From an uncultured Acidimicrobiaceae bacterium (GTDB taxonomy: Bacteria; Actinomycetota; Acidimicrobiia; Acidimicrobiales; UBA8592): a stretch of 7,440 nt of DNA. The DNA lies in assembly GCA_913031515.1 (NCBI GenBank), contig CAJWET010000074.1, positions 1 through 7,440 on the forward strand. Direction: 5' to 3'. This document shows, one piece after another, positions 1 to 5,503 of the stretch. Under the pieces are notes generated by a model that saw only the letters and a list, made by a program, of their open reading frames with translations, was not told the origin of the DNA and ran no database searches. Within the stretch, counting starts at the first letter, position 1. Every line of letters starts with the position of its first letter. The position numbers were made by a program, and so were the translations under genes.

Positions 1-729
1 TTCGCTTCGCATCGCCCCGGCGTGAATCCATGCCGGATTCGGTGATTGATCGGCAATCGTTTCATTAGCGATGACCATTGCAGCGGCACCATCGGAGGAT
101 GGGCAGGTTTCTGAGTAACGTATTGGCTCCCAAAGCATAGGAGATTCAACCACCTGGTCGAATGTAAGGTCTGGTTGATGCAAATGGGCGTAGGGATTTA
201 AAAGAGCATGTTGCCGGTCTTTAAAAGCAACCATGCAACCGATTAGTTCTGGAGCATTTGACTCCTCCATGTATTGGCGGATAATCGGTGAGAAGTAGCC
301 TCCCGCCCCAGCATTTATCGACACTTGAAATGGTTGTTTTAAGCTCAACGCCCACATAGCATTTGACTCACTTTGCTTTTCCCATGCAACTGTTAAGACT
401 TTTTCATGCACCCCTGAATGAATTAAAGATGCGGCAACAAGTGCTGTTGAGCCTCCAACAGATCCAGCGGTGTGTACGCGCAGCATCGGCTTCCCAACAC
501 AACCTAAAGCCTCTGACAAGAATATTTCCGGCATCATGACACCTTCGAAAAAATCCGGAGCCTTGCCCATGACTACTGCATCAATATCTCCCCATCCCAT
601 TCCGGCATCTTCCAACGCCCTATATGCTGCCTCACGTACAAGCCCCGGCATCGAAACATCCCCTCTGGTTGCAGAGAAGTTTGTCATCCCGACACCAATA
701 ACTGCAGCTGTTTCTCCTCCGGCGCCCAT
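1..729 (-). CDS. Thiolase-like lipid-transfer protein (Ltp3-like), C-terminus cut by window edge
   Basis: This is the first 243 residues of a SCP-x/thiolase-superfamily protein. Family members run to about 390 residues, so roughly 150 C-terminal residues, including the C-terminal catalytic loops, lie beyond base 1. The N-terminus (AAVIGVGMTNFS) is the usual first beta strand. The nucleophile loop reads RVHTAGSVGGSTA (residues 84-96); aligned with the CSxGSTA loop of SCP-x thiolases, Ser90 replaces the catalytic cysteine. Later signatures are GVHEKVLTVAWEKQSES (106-122), DRQHALLNPYAHLH (171-184) and ETCPSSDGAAAMV (207-219). From memory this Cys-less loop is typical of actinobacterial 'lipid-transfer proteins' near Ltp3. 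Orthodox thiolysis is therefore unlikely; an aldolase or lyase role, as in Ltp2-ChsH2, is an inference. The ATG shares one base with the stop of the preceding thiolase-like gene, and a strong Shine-Dalgarno precedes it. It is the last visible gene of the five-gene operon. Confidence 0.88.
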   Translation of the reverse strand, partial: MGAGGETAAVIGVGMTNFSATRGDVSMPGLVREAAYRALEDAGMGWGDIDAVVMGKAPDFFEGVMMPEIFLSEALGCVGKPMLRVHTAGSVGGSTALVAASLIHSGVHEKVLTVAWEKQSESNAMWALSLKQPFQVSINAGAGGYFSPIIRQYMEESNAPELIGCMVAFKDRQHALLNPYAHLHQPDLTFDQVVESPMLWEPIRYSETCPSSDGAAAMVIANETIADQSPNPAWIHAGAMRSE

Positions 730-1748
730 CAGTTGTCTCCTCCCTCAAGAACACAAACCAAGTTCTGCTGTAATACGGGGCCCGCTGTCGCGTGAGCCAA
801 TACCCTATTGGCATCTCCGCCCCATATGGATCGGGCTGCTTCAGCGATTCGTAATAGCCCTGACGCCATGAGAGTATCCGCTTTGATTGGGTATGAACCT
901 TGGGGAATATCCGGTATTTCTGGAAGTCCCATTTCTTTCCGAAGTAAAAGGTCATGTGTTGTATACGCCGCATGTAATTCGGTTACATCAATGGGTCCAT
1001 CATGGACTCCTGCCTTCTGAGCTGCCAGTCGTACTGAAGGGACAGCAGTGAGGTCGCGAACGCCAAAGTGATGCGAGTCGATTCGGTGGTCAATCCCCGT
1101 GATCCATGCAGGCCTGTCACAGAGTTCTTCAGCTTTACCTTCGGAAGCTAGGATCATTGCCACACCACCATCGGCATATGTAGGGCAATCAGCTTGTCGA
1201 AGGGGATCCGCAATTATCGGTTGGGAAAAATACTCTTCACGGTTGTCTACTGTTCCAGTCCTTATAGCGCAATCCGCTAACTGGTCAGAAGTAACAACTC
1301 CATCTTCGAGCAGTAATCGCGCTTGTAATGCCGCCACGGAATGCGCATCCGGCCATAATGGTGCCACATAGTATGGGTCAAGTTGTGTAGATAGCACATC
1401 TTGTAGTGACCCGGGTGAAGGTTTCCCATACGAATACACGATCGCTGTATCGATGACTCCCATCTGAAATTTCACCCATGTTTCGTAAAAGGCCCATGCT
1501 CCATCCATTTCTACATGACTTTCTACAATCGGAGGGACAGGCCCTACAGCATCAAGTGTCATAACAAATGAGAAGGCCTGCCCGGCGAGGAAATCAGAAC
1601 TACCAGAACATGTAAAACCTAATTCACTTTGATCGAGACCAACCTTATTTCTCACCTCTGAAATCAACGGAATCATCATCTCTACTTCGGTGTCCAGCAT
1701 TATTTCTTCTTGGCGGCTAGCAGCGGCAACAATCGCGACTTTACGCAT
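729..1748 (-). CDS. Thiolase-like protein (Ltp4-like), Cys-less
   Basis: A 339-residue thiolase-superfamily protein, shorter than true thiolases (about 390). Recognisable segments are TCSGSSDFLAGQAFSFVMTL (46-65), VESHVEMDGAWAFYETW (75-91), QLDPYYVAPLWPD (122-134), YADGGVAMIL (191-200), VTELHAAY (255-262) and AHATAGPVLQQNLVCVLEG (318-336). The loop that holds the nucleophilic Cys in thiolases reads EMDG, so Glu80 sits at the Cys position. His259 of the conserved His loop is kept. As I recall, relatives have a Cys in the C-terminal GPCLQQN segment; here it is Val325. The protein probably pairs with the following thiolase-like protein and with DUF35 partners; its reaction is unknown. I chose the ATG at 1748 because the protein then begins MRKVAIVAAA, the first beta strand, behind a purine-rich stretch. 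A longer in-frame extension upstream (to 1817) lies inside the DUF35 gene. It overlaps the upstream gene by 8 bases and the downstream one by 1. Confidence 0.9.
   Translation of the reverse strand: MRKVAIVAAASRQEEIMLDTEVEMMIPLISEVRNKVGLDQSELGFTCSGSSDFLAGQAFSFVMTLDAVGPVPPIVESHVEMDGAWAFYETWVKFQMGVIDTAIVYSYGKPSPGSLQDVLSTQLDPYYVAPLWPDAHSVAALQARLLLEDGVVTSDQLADCAIRTGTVDNREEYFSQPIIADPLRQADCPTYADGGVAMILASEGKAEELCDRPAWITGIDHRIDSHHFGVRDLTAVPSVRLAAQKAGVHDGPIDVTELHAAYTTHDLLLRKEMGLPEIPDIPQGSYPIKADTLMASGLLRIAEAARSIWGGDANRVLAHATAGPVLQQNLVCVLEGGDN
737..744 (-). promoter_or_regulatory. Strong Shine-Dalgarno for the second thiolase-like gene
   Basis: The minus strand reads GGGAGGAG seven bases before the ATG at 729, inside the end of the preceding gene. 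It supports this start and suggests independent initiation as well as coupling at the TGATG junction. Confidence 0.75.
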
Positions 1749-2295
1749 TTTCCCCGCCTGCCTTTCGTGCATGCCAACCTCGGACCCCTGCAGCTTCAAA
1801 AGGTATATCGGGCTCACCGGTTGGCCGCCAGTAAAGAATGTTCTCGGCAGTCATGCCGATCTCTTCATCCGGTTTCCAAACCGCTTCAACACGCATCCCA
1901 ATCCGACATTTCTCCGGTGGGCATTCGGCAACAAGATTCAGGAACCCTATGTCCGCCCCATCAAGGAAAATCCATGCGGAAATGTAGGGGAGATCCAGAT
2001 CTCTACCGGGAATAGGTACGTTTGTGACACAGTAAGAACCTACATGTCCCGTGTGGGACATCTCGACGAATTCTTCGCAAAGTACTCCGTGTCTTGGGTC
2101 GGCTCCTCTTGGTGGGACAAGAATTGCTCCGTCGACTGGGGAAACATTACCTAGGATCTTTTTATTACCAAACGCACGTAAATATGTTTGGGCAGCTACA
2201 CCCGGTGTGAATGTGTATTCCATTCGAATGGGCGTTCGGACTGATTGGACCGGTTCAATTCCATCGAGCGAGGATGGTAGGCGTATTTCAGTCAT
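1741..2295 (-). CDS. DUF35 OB-fold protein (second copy, 184 aa), zinc ribbon degenerate
   Basis: A DUF35-family acyl-CoA-associated OB-fold protein. These are normally small partners of thiolase-like or HMG-CoA-synthase-like enzymes. The family pattern is an N-terminal helix, a rubredoxin-like zinc ribbon, then an OB-fold. The ribbon segment here reads KKILGNVSPVDGAILVPPRG (45-64) and then ADPRHG (65-70). The VPPR turn between the knuckles is kept, but the usual Cys pairs are replaced (Ser52, Asp66, His69), so zinc is probably not bound in the standard way. The OB-fold follows, with EEFVEMSHTGHVGSYCVTNV (74-93), LPYISAWIFLDGAD (102-115) and IGMRVEAVW (132-140). The C-terminal tail (about 150-184) is longer than in its neighbour. 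The ATG at 2295 has GAGGA five bases upstream and overlaps the stop of the preceding DUF35 gene by 8 bases, favouring translational coupling. Extending 20 residues further upstream would run into that gene, so I rejected it. Confidence 0.87.
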   Translation of the reverse strand: MTEIRLPSSLDGIEPVQSVRTPIRMEYTFTPGVAAQTYLRAFGNKKILGNVSPVDGAILVPPRGADPRHGVLCEEFVEMSHTGHVGSYCVTNVPIPGRDLDLPYISAWIFLDGADIGFLNLVAECPPEKCRIGMRVEAVWKPDEEIGMTAENILYWRPTGEPDIPFEAAGVRGWHARKAGGENA

Positions 2296-2743
2296 TGGTT
2301 TCCTCAACTGGTATAAATCCCTCGATATCTTTAATATGCCCCTCTGTCTCTTCACGCCATTTGATACGTACGTTCATACCGACCTCCAGTGATTCAGGAC
2401 TGTCTACAAGTACTGCGTGTAGCAGCGGAGTGTCTGCTCCTTCGAGTTTGATCATCGCTAAGGCATGTGGAGCATCCCAAGGTGATTGGTCCCGAGGTTC
2501 TTGGACCCATGTCCATGTGGTTATTTGCCCTACTTGACCGACTTCTACCATTTCAGTGAGCGTTTCAGAAGTTTCAGGGTCATATTCTGTTGGTGGGACA
2601 AGAACTGTTCCATCTTGTCTTTTAATCCCGAGAACAATTTTTTCACGTAATCCGGTGAAGAACGCTCCGATCACTGGACCAGTGGTTCGTGTAAAGGGGT
2701 ATTCGAGAACTAGAGGTGCGCTTAGGCGTTCGTTTGACTCCAC
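2288..2743 (-). CDS. DUF35 OB-fold protein (first copy, 151 aa), no zinc-ribbon cysteines
   Basis: A 151-residue DUF35-type protein, paralogous to the next gene. The two share the pattern DG-x-x-LVPP near the ribbon turn (DGTVLVPPTEYDP, 44-56, against DGAILVPPRGADP) and an aligned OB-fold opening (EMVEVGQVGQITTWTWVQEP, 64-83). This copy has no cysteine at all, so it cannot form the family's zinc ribbon. The OB-fold continues with HALAMIKLEGADTPLLHAVL (93-112) and LEVGMNVRIKW (119-129). A non-catalytic subunit or acyl-CoA-channelling partner of the thiolase-like proteins is the likely role, inferred from family and context. The start is GTG (2743-2741) with AAAGGA six bases upstream; no in-frame ATG gives a sensible N-terminus. 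It lies 32 bases after the dehydrogenase stop, close enough for one transcript. Confidence 0.85.
   Translation of the reverse strand: MESNERLSAPLVLEYPFTRTTGPVIGAFFTGLREKIVLGIKRQDGTVLVPPTEYDPETSETLTEMVEVGQVGQITTWTWVQEPRDQSPWDAPHALAMIKLEGADTPLLHAVLVDSPESLEVGMNVRIKWREETEGHIKDIEGFIPVEETND
2301..2305 (-). promoter_or_regulatory. Ribosome site for the second DUF35 gene
   Basis: GAGGA on the minus strand lies five bases before the ATG at 2295 and decides between this start and a longer in-frame extension into the preceding gene. Confidence 0.65.
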
Positions 2744-2749
2744 TTGTTT

Positions 2750-2755
2750 TCCTTT
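2750..2755 (-). promoter_or_regulatory. Ribosome site for the GTG-initiated first DUF35 gene
   Basis: AAAGGA on the minus strand lies six bases before the GTG at 2743, in the 32-base gap after the dehydrogenase. It supports a GTG start. Confidence 0.65.
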
Positions 2756-2775
2756 ATATGTAGGTGCCTTCCCGA

Positions 2776-3858
2776 CTAGAACTCTATGACTTGGCGGATC
2801 ACTTCACCTTTTCGTACCGCTTCAAGTGCTGGATTGATCTCATCGATTTTTATCCGACGGGTGATCATCCCTTCTAAATCCAATTTTCCTTGTTTATAGA
2901 GTCTCAGTAACTTATGAAAATCACTCCGAACGTCAGTTCCGCCATAGTAGGACCCAACGAGAATTTTTTCGCTGAAGAATAATTCAAATGCACTGAATTG
3001 AACCATTTCTTCCATTCTTCCTACCCCGACAATGCATGCTGTACCTCCGCGCCGAACTGCATCGAACGATGCTCGCATGGTCAGGGGGTTTCCGATGCAC
3101 TCGAGAGCATAGTCAAACCCGTCACCTCCCGTGATTTCTAATTTTGCCCCGTCTACGTCCTCGGGTTTAACTGCATGGGTAGCACCAAATCTTCTAGCAT
3201 CATCTAGTTTTGCATCGTTAAGGTCTACTGCGACAATCTCAGCAGCTCCAGCTATGCGAGCACCTTGTATCGCAGCGACTCCTACTCCACCAGCTCCATA
3301 GATAATTACCGAAGAACCGGGAGTGACTTTTGCTGTGTTGAGAGCTGCGCCGGCTCCGGTCATTACCCCACAGCCAATTAATGAAGCAATGTCCAAAGGG
3401 ATATCGGGATCTATTTTCACGACAGCCTGCTTGGGTAAGAGGGTTTTCTCGGCGAACGTTCCTGTTCCAGCCATTGCATGGACGGGCGCATTCCCTTCGC
3501 TAAAATGAGGAATCGTCATCGAACCAAACTGGAGTGTTACGCATAAATTCGGGCTCGTATGATCAACGCAGAATTTACATTCGCCACATGGTGGGGACCA
3601 GACCACGATTACATGGTCACCAACAGCGACTTCAGTAACATTGTCGCCTACTGCATCAATGATTCCGGCTCCTTCATGTCCAAGAACTGCTGGGCATTCT
3701 GTGGGGATTGTTCCATTCATTGCAGAAACATCCGAATGGCAGACCCCCGTGTGCGTAATCTTGACGATGACGTCATCTGGACCTGGGTCGTTAAGTTCGA
3801 TTGTGTCGGTGACGTCTAGATCTTGATCGCCGGTATTGCGCAGTACTGCTGCAAGCAT
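2776..3858 (-). CDS. Zn-dependent, NAD-type alcohol dehydrogenase
   Basis: A complete 360-residue medium-chain dehydrogenase/reductase that oxidises an alcohol to an aldehyde or ketone with NAD(P). The catalytic-zinc ligands are Cys40 (GVCHSD), His61 (GHEGAG) and Cys163 (IGCGVMTG). The structural-zinc lobe is C-x2-C-x2-C-x7-C at Cys91, Cys94, Cys97 and Cys106. The Rossmann motif GAGGVG occupies 188-193, and Asp212 at the end of the second strand (AVDLN) points to NAD rather than NADP. The fold and HF-rich midsection resemble the class III-like and 'Zn-dependent alcohol dehydrogenase' families (COG1062) common in actinobacteria, including NDMA-dependent types; which of these cannot be decided here. 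The ATG at 3858 is chosen because GGGAG lies five bases upstream and the protein then begins MLAAVLRN, the standard MDR start. In-frame starts further up (ATG 3870 and beyond) would swallow this ribosome site. It is the first gene of the operon, so it may oxidise an intermediate handled by the thiolase-like proteins. Confidence 0.92.
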   Translation of the reverse strand: MLAAVLRNTGDQDLDVTDTIELNDPGPDDVIVKITHTGVCHSDVSAMNGTIPTECPAVLGHEGAGIIDAVGDNVTEVAVGDHVIVVWSPPCGECKFCVDHTSPNLCVTLQFGSMTIPHFSEGNAPVHAMAGTGTFAEKTLLPKQAVVKIDPDIPLDIASLIGCGVMTGAGAALNTAKVTPGSSVIIYGAGGVGVAAIQGARIAGAAEIVAVDLNDAKLDDARRFGATHAVKPEDVDGAKLEITGGDGFDYALECIGNPLTMRASFDAVRRGGTACIVGVGRMEEMVQFSAFELFFSEKILVGSYYGGTDVRSDFHKLLRLYKQGKLDLEGMITRRIKIDEINPALEAVRKGEVIRQVIEF

Positions 3859-3863
3859 GAGGA

Positions 3864-3868
3864 CTCCC
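3864..3868 (-). promoter_or_regulatory. Ribosome site for the alcohol dehydrogenase
   Basis: GGGAG on the minus strand lies five bases before the ATG at 3858. An alternative in-frame ATG at 3870 has no such site, so the shorter protein is favoured. Confidence 0.6.
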
Positions 3869-3895
3869 ATCTGATTCAAGCTTAATAAAGACAAG

Positions 3896-3906
3896 CTAGG
3901 CCCTAG
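3896..3906. repeat. Perfect short palindrome CTAGG-C-CCTAG, possible operator
   Basis: The arms CTAGG (3896-3900) and CCTAG (3902-3906) are exact reverse complements around one central base. The site lies about 38 bases upstream of the dehydrogenase start, where a repressor or activator of the operon could bind. The flanking bases do not extend the symmetry, and an 11-base site can arise by chance, so the regulatory role is tentative. Confidence 0.3.
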
Positions 3907-3984
3907 TGATCGAAATGTAAAAACCGTCGCCGGTGAAAGCCTCCATTTATGATCAAAAATTTAATGAATTAGATTGAAAAAGTT

Positions 3985-4426
3985 TTGAACCCGTATAAAG
4001 AACGAAGCCTCCCGAAACTTCTCTGGCGTGGTTCAACAAAGGCTTGTCCTAGATGTGGTGCAAAGAACCTCTTCAAGAAGTGGGTACATATGGTGGAACG
4101 TTGCCCTCGTTGTACGTTGCGATTTGAACGAGTGGAAGGGCATTGGATAGGTGCGGTAGGGATCAACACTATTGTTTCTGTACTTCTTCTTGTAGTTGGG
4201 TTAGTTGTTTTTTTCTTTATTGCCTACCCAAAATATTCCAACTGGAGTCTGAGTTTTCTGGTTCGCTGCCTCTTTCGGGGTCGTACCGATTCTCTTCTAC
4301 CCAAATTCAGAAACTCTTTGGACAGCTATCGACATTCTTATGCGACCAATTGAAAACAGTGATTTCGAGAGTGTGCAAGCGATTCAAAATAGAAACGACA
4401 AACCCGATCTTCCTTACCGTAAATAG
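3985..4426 (+). pseudogene. DUF983 zinc-ribbon membrane protein, interrupted by a frameshift
   Basis: The first part has the DUF983 layout: a basic N-terminus, two zinc knuckles CPRCG (Cys21, Cys24) and CPRC (Cys40, Cys43), the family-like segment FERVEGHWIGAVGINT (47-62), then a membrane helix at about 63-81. After about residue 91 this frame loses hydrophobicity and stops at 4353. In the next frame (+1), from 4259, the sequence reads WFAASFGVVPILFYP and then SETLWTAIDILMRPIE, the expected second membrane helix and C-terminal signature, ending at TAG 4424-4426. Removing one T from the run at 4254-4257 joins both parts into a 146-residue protein of normal family length. The start is probably the TTG at 3985, which leaves a typical N-terminus, but its ribosome site is weak. 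DUF983 function is unknown. Either a real recent mutation or a sequencing/assembly error explains it. Confidence 0.82.
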
Positions 4427-4469
4427 GAGCAAAATACTCGGGAAAGGTGCCCTATGCTTTGTCCGGCGA

Positions 4470-4475
4470 TAGTGT
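4470..4475 (+). promoter_or_regulatory. Possible -10 element (TAGTGT) for a leaderless F420-oxidoreductase transcript
   Basis: TAGTGT fits TANNNT and ends seven bases before the ATG at 4483, so transcription could begin at or next to the start codon. No Shine-Dalgarno lies before that ATG, which agrees with leaderless translation. No clear -35 is seen, and the motif is loose. Confidence 0.28.
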
Positions 4476-4482
4476 TTGCTCA

Positions 4483-5496
4483 ATGGTTGCCGTTGATGTT
4501 CTACTGAACACAAATTTAGAAACTAATGCGCAAACTGCTAGAGACCTAGAGTCGTCGGGTGCAGACGGTTTATTTACCTATGAAGGAAAGGGAGATGTTT
4601 TCTTCCCACTGGTTCGGGTGGGAAGTGAAACTAAAGGAATGTTGTATACAAATATCGCAGTGGCGATACCAAGAAGCCCAATGCATCTCGCTTATCAAGC
4701 CTGGGATTTACAACGTCTTACTGGTGGGCGTTTTGCTTTGGGAATCGGGTCTCAGATACGCGCACATATTGAAAACCGGTTCGGGTCAACGTGGGAAAGT
4801 CCTCTCGGGCAAATGCGTGAAACTATAGAGGCTACGAAGGCAATCTTCTCTTCGTGGCAAAACAAAACCCCACTTGATTTTGAAGGTAGGTGGACGCGTC
4901 ATACCCTTTCATCTCCGCTGCTTACTCCGAGTCCGCTTGAAAGCCGACCGCCGCCTATCTGGTTGGCCGCTTTGGGGCCAAAGATGACACAACTGGCTGG
5001 AGCGTGCGCAGATGGACTGTTGGTTCACCCGTTTACTTCTCAAGAACATATCGCTAAGCATACGATTCCAAATATGCTCTCGGGGCTGCAATCGGAAGGG
5101 AAAGATCCTGACGGATTTGTTCTTACAGTCGGTGCAATCGTTGGGGTCCATGATGGGACGCAAGAAAGCATCAGCGCCGCTGAAAATGTGGTCCGTGGAA
5201 TGCTTGGGTTTTATGGTTCTACACCTGCCTACCGTACCGTTTTGGAAACGCATGGATGGGGTGATCTACAACCGCAATTGCGCCAACTGACAAAAGAGGG
5301 CTTATGGGGGGATTTGGGGGACCTCTTTAGCCAAGAACACTTACAGACACTTTCAGTAATCGGCACTCCTTACGAAGTCGGTTTGGAACTGGCCAAGCGA
5401 TTCGGCAAAACAGCTGATCGTATTGCCCTGTCAATCCCCCAAGGTATTGACTCTGGTTGGTTCACAGATCTGGTTCGTGGCGTTAAAACATCCTGA
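4483..5496 (+). CDS. LLM-class F420-dependent oxidoreductase
   Basis: A 337-residue luciferase-like (TIM-barrel) flavin/F420 enzyme. Diagnostic segments are VDVLLNTNLETNAQTARDLE (4-23), the GADGLFTYEG strand end (26-35), TNIAVAIPRSPMHLAYQAWD (56-75), LTGGRFALGIGSQIRAHIEN (79-98) and PPIWLAALGPKMTQLAGACA (157-176) followed by DGLLVHPF. The pattern resembles the TIGR03617 group (MSMEG_2256-like), in which F420 use is predicted. The enzyme would transfer hydride between F420 and an unknown organic substrate in the cytoplasm. The usual family length is about 320-340 residues. I prefer the ATG at 4483 because the protein then begins MVAVDVLLNT, the first barrel strand; a GTG at 4447 would add 12 residues and overlaps nothing useful. 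It lies 56 bases after the DUF983 stop and may share its transcript. It ends one base short of the convergent ligase gene. Confidence 0.9.
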   Translation: MVAVDVLLNTNLETNAQTARDLESSGADGLFTYEGKGDVFFPLVRVGSETKGMLYTNIAVAIPRSPMHLAYQAWDLQRLTGGRFALGIGSQIRAHIENRFGSTWESPLGQMRETIEATKAIFSSWQNKTPLDFEGRWTRHTLSSPLLTPSPLESRPPPIWLAALGPKMTQLAGACADGLLVHPFTSQEHIAKHTIPNMLSGLQSEGKDPDGFVLTVGAIVGVHDGTQESISAAENVVRGMLGFYGSTPAYRTVLETHGWGDLQPQLRQLTKEGLWGDLGDLFSQEHLQTLSVIGTPYEVGLELAKRFGKTADRIALSIPQGIDSGWFTDLVRGVKTS

Positions 5497-5503
5497 TTTA
5501 ACG
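5481..5503. terminator. Weak inverted repeat over the convergent stop codons
   Basis: CGTTAAA (5481-5487) and TTTAACG (5497-5503) form a perfect 7-bp stem with a 9-base loop. The repeat spans both stop codons of the converging genes (TGA 5494-5496 and TAA 5500-5498). A symmetric structure here could act in both directions. The stem is AT-rich and has no strong U-tract, so a true intrinsic terminator is doubtful. Confidence 0.25.

Larger units (their letters stand above)
3859..3984. promoter_or_regulatory. Divergent intergenic region, likely holds promoters for both directions
   Basis: This 126-base gap lies between the divergently read dehydrogenase and DUF983 genes and is the only place for the five-gene operon's promoter. 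It is more AT-rich than the flanking genes, especially at 3940-3983. A perfect 5-bp inverted repeat with a single central base lies at 3896-3906. On the plus strand TAGATT (3970-3975) fits the loose actinobacterial -10 pattern TANNNT. I could not find a convincing -35 for either direction. I also saw no AAC-xx-GTT inverted motif of the KstR type. The promoter role is inferred from position. Confidence 0.5.

Noticed and set aside
1749..1817. A 23-residue N-terminal extension of the first thiolase-like protein
   Set aside because: It would lie inside the DUF35 gene, and MRKVAIVAAA at 1748 is the natural start of the fold.
470..2154. Several plus-strand open frames (for example 470-871, 1099-1371, 1690-2154)
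   Set aside because: They are antisense to the thiolase-like and DUF35 genes, whose products match known families; their own translations show no recognisable domain.
4250..4252. TGA as a selenocysteine codon or programmed frameshift in the DUF983 gene
   Set aside because: No selenocysteine hairpin or classic +1 slippery site was seen, and the family has no such known feature; a mutation or read error is simpler.
4143..4472. Overlapping plus-strand frame across the DUF983 gene
   Set aside because: It is neither of the two frames that carry the DUF983 signature, and its sequence has no hydrophobic or domain pattern.
5012..5290. Plus-strand and minus-strand open frames within the F420 oxidoreductase
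   Set aside because: They are shadows of the well-supported oxidoreductase frame.
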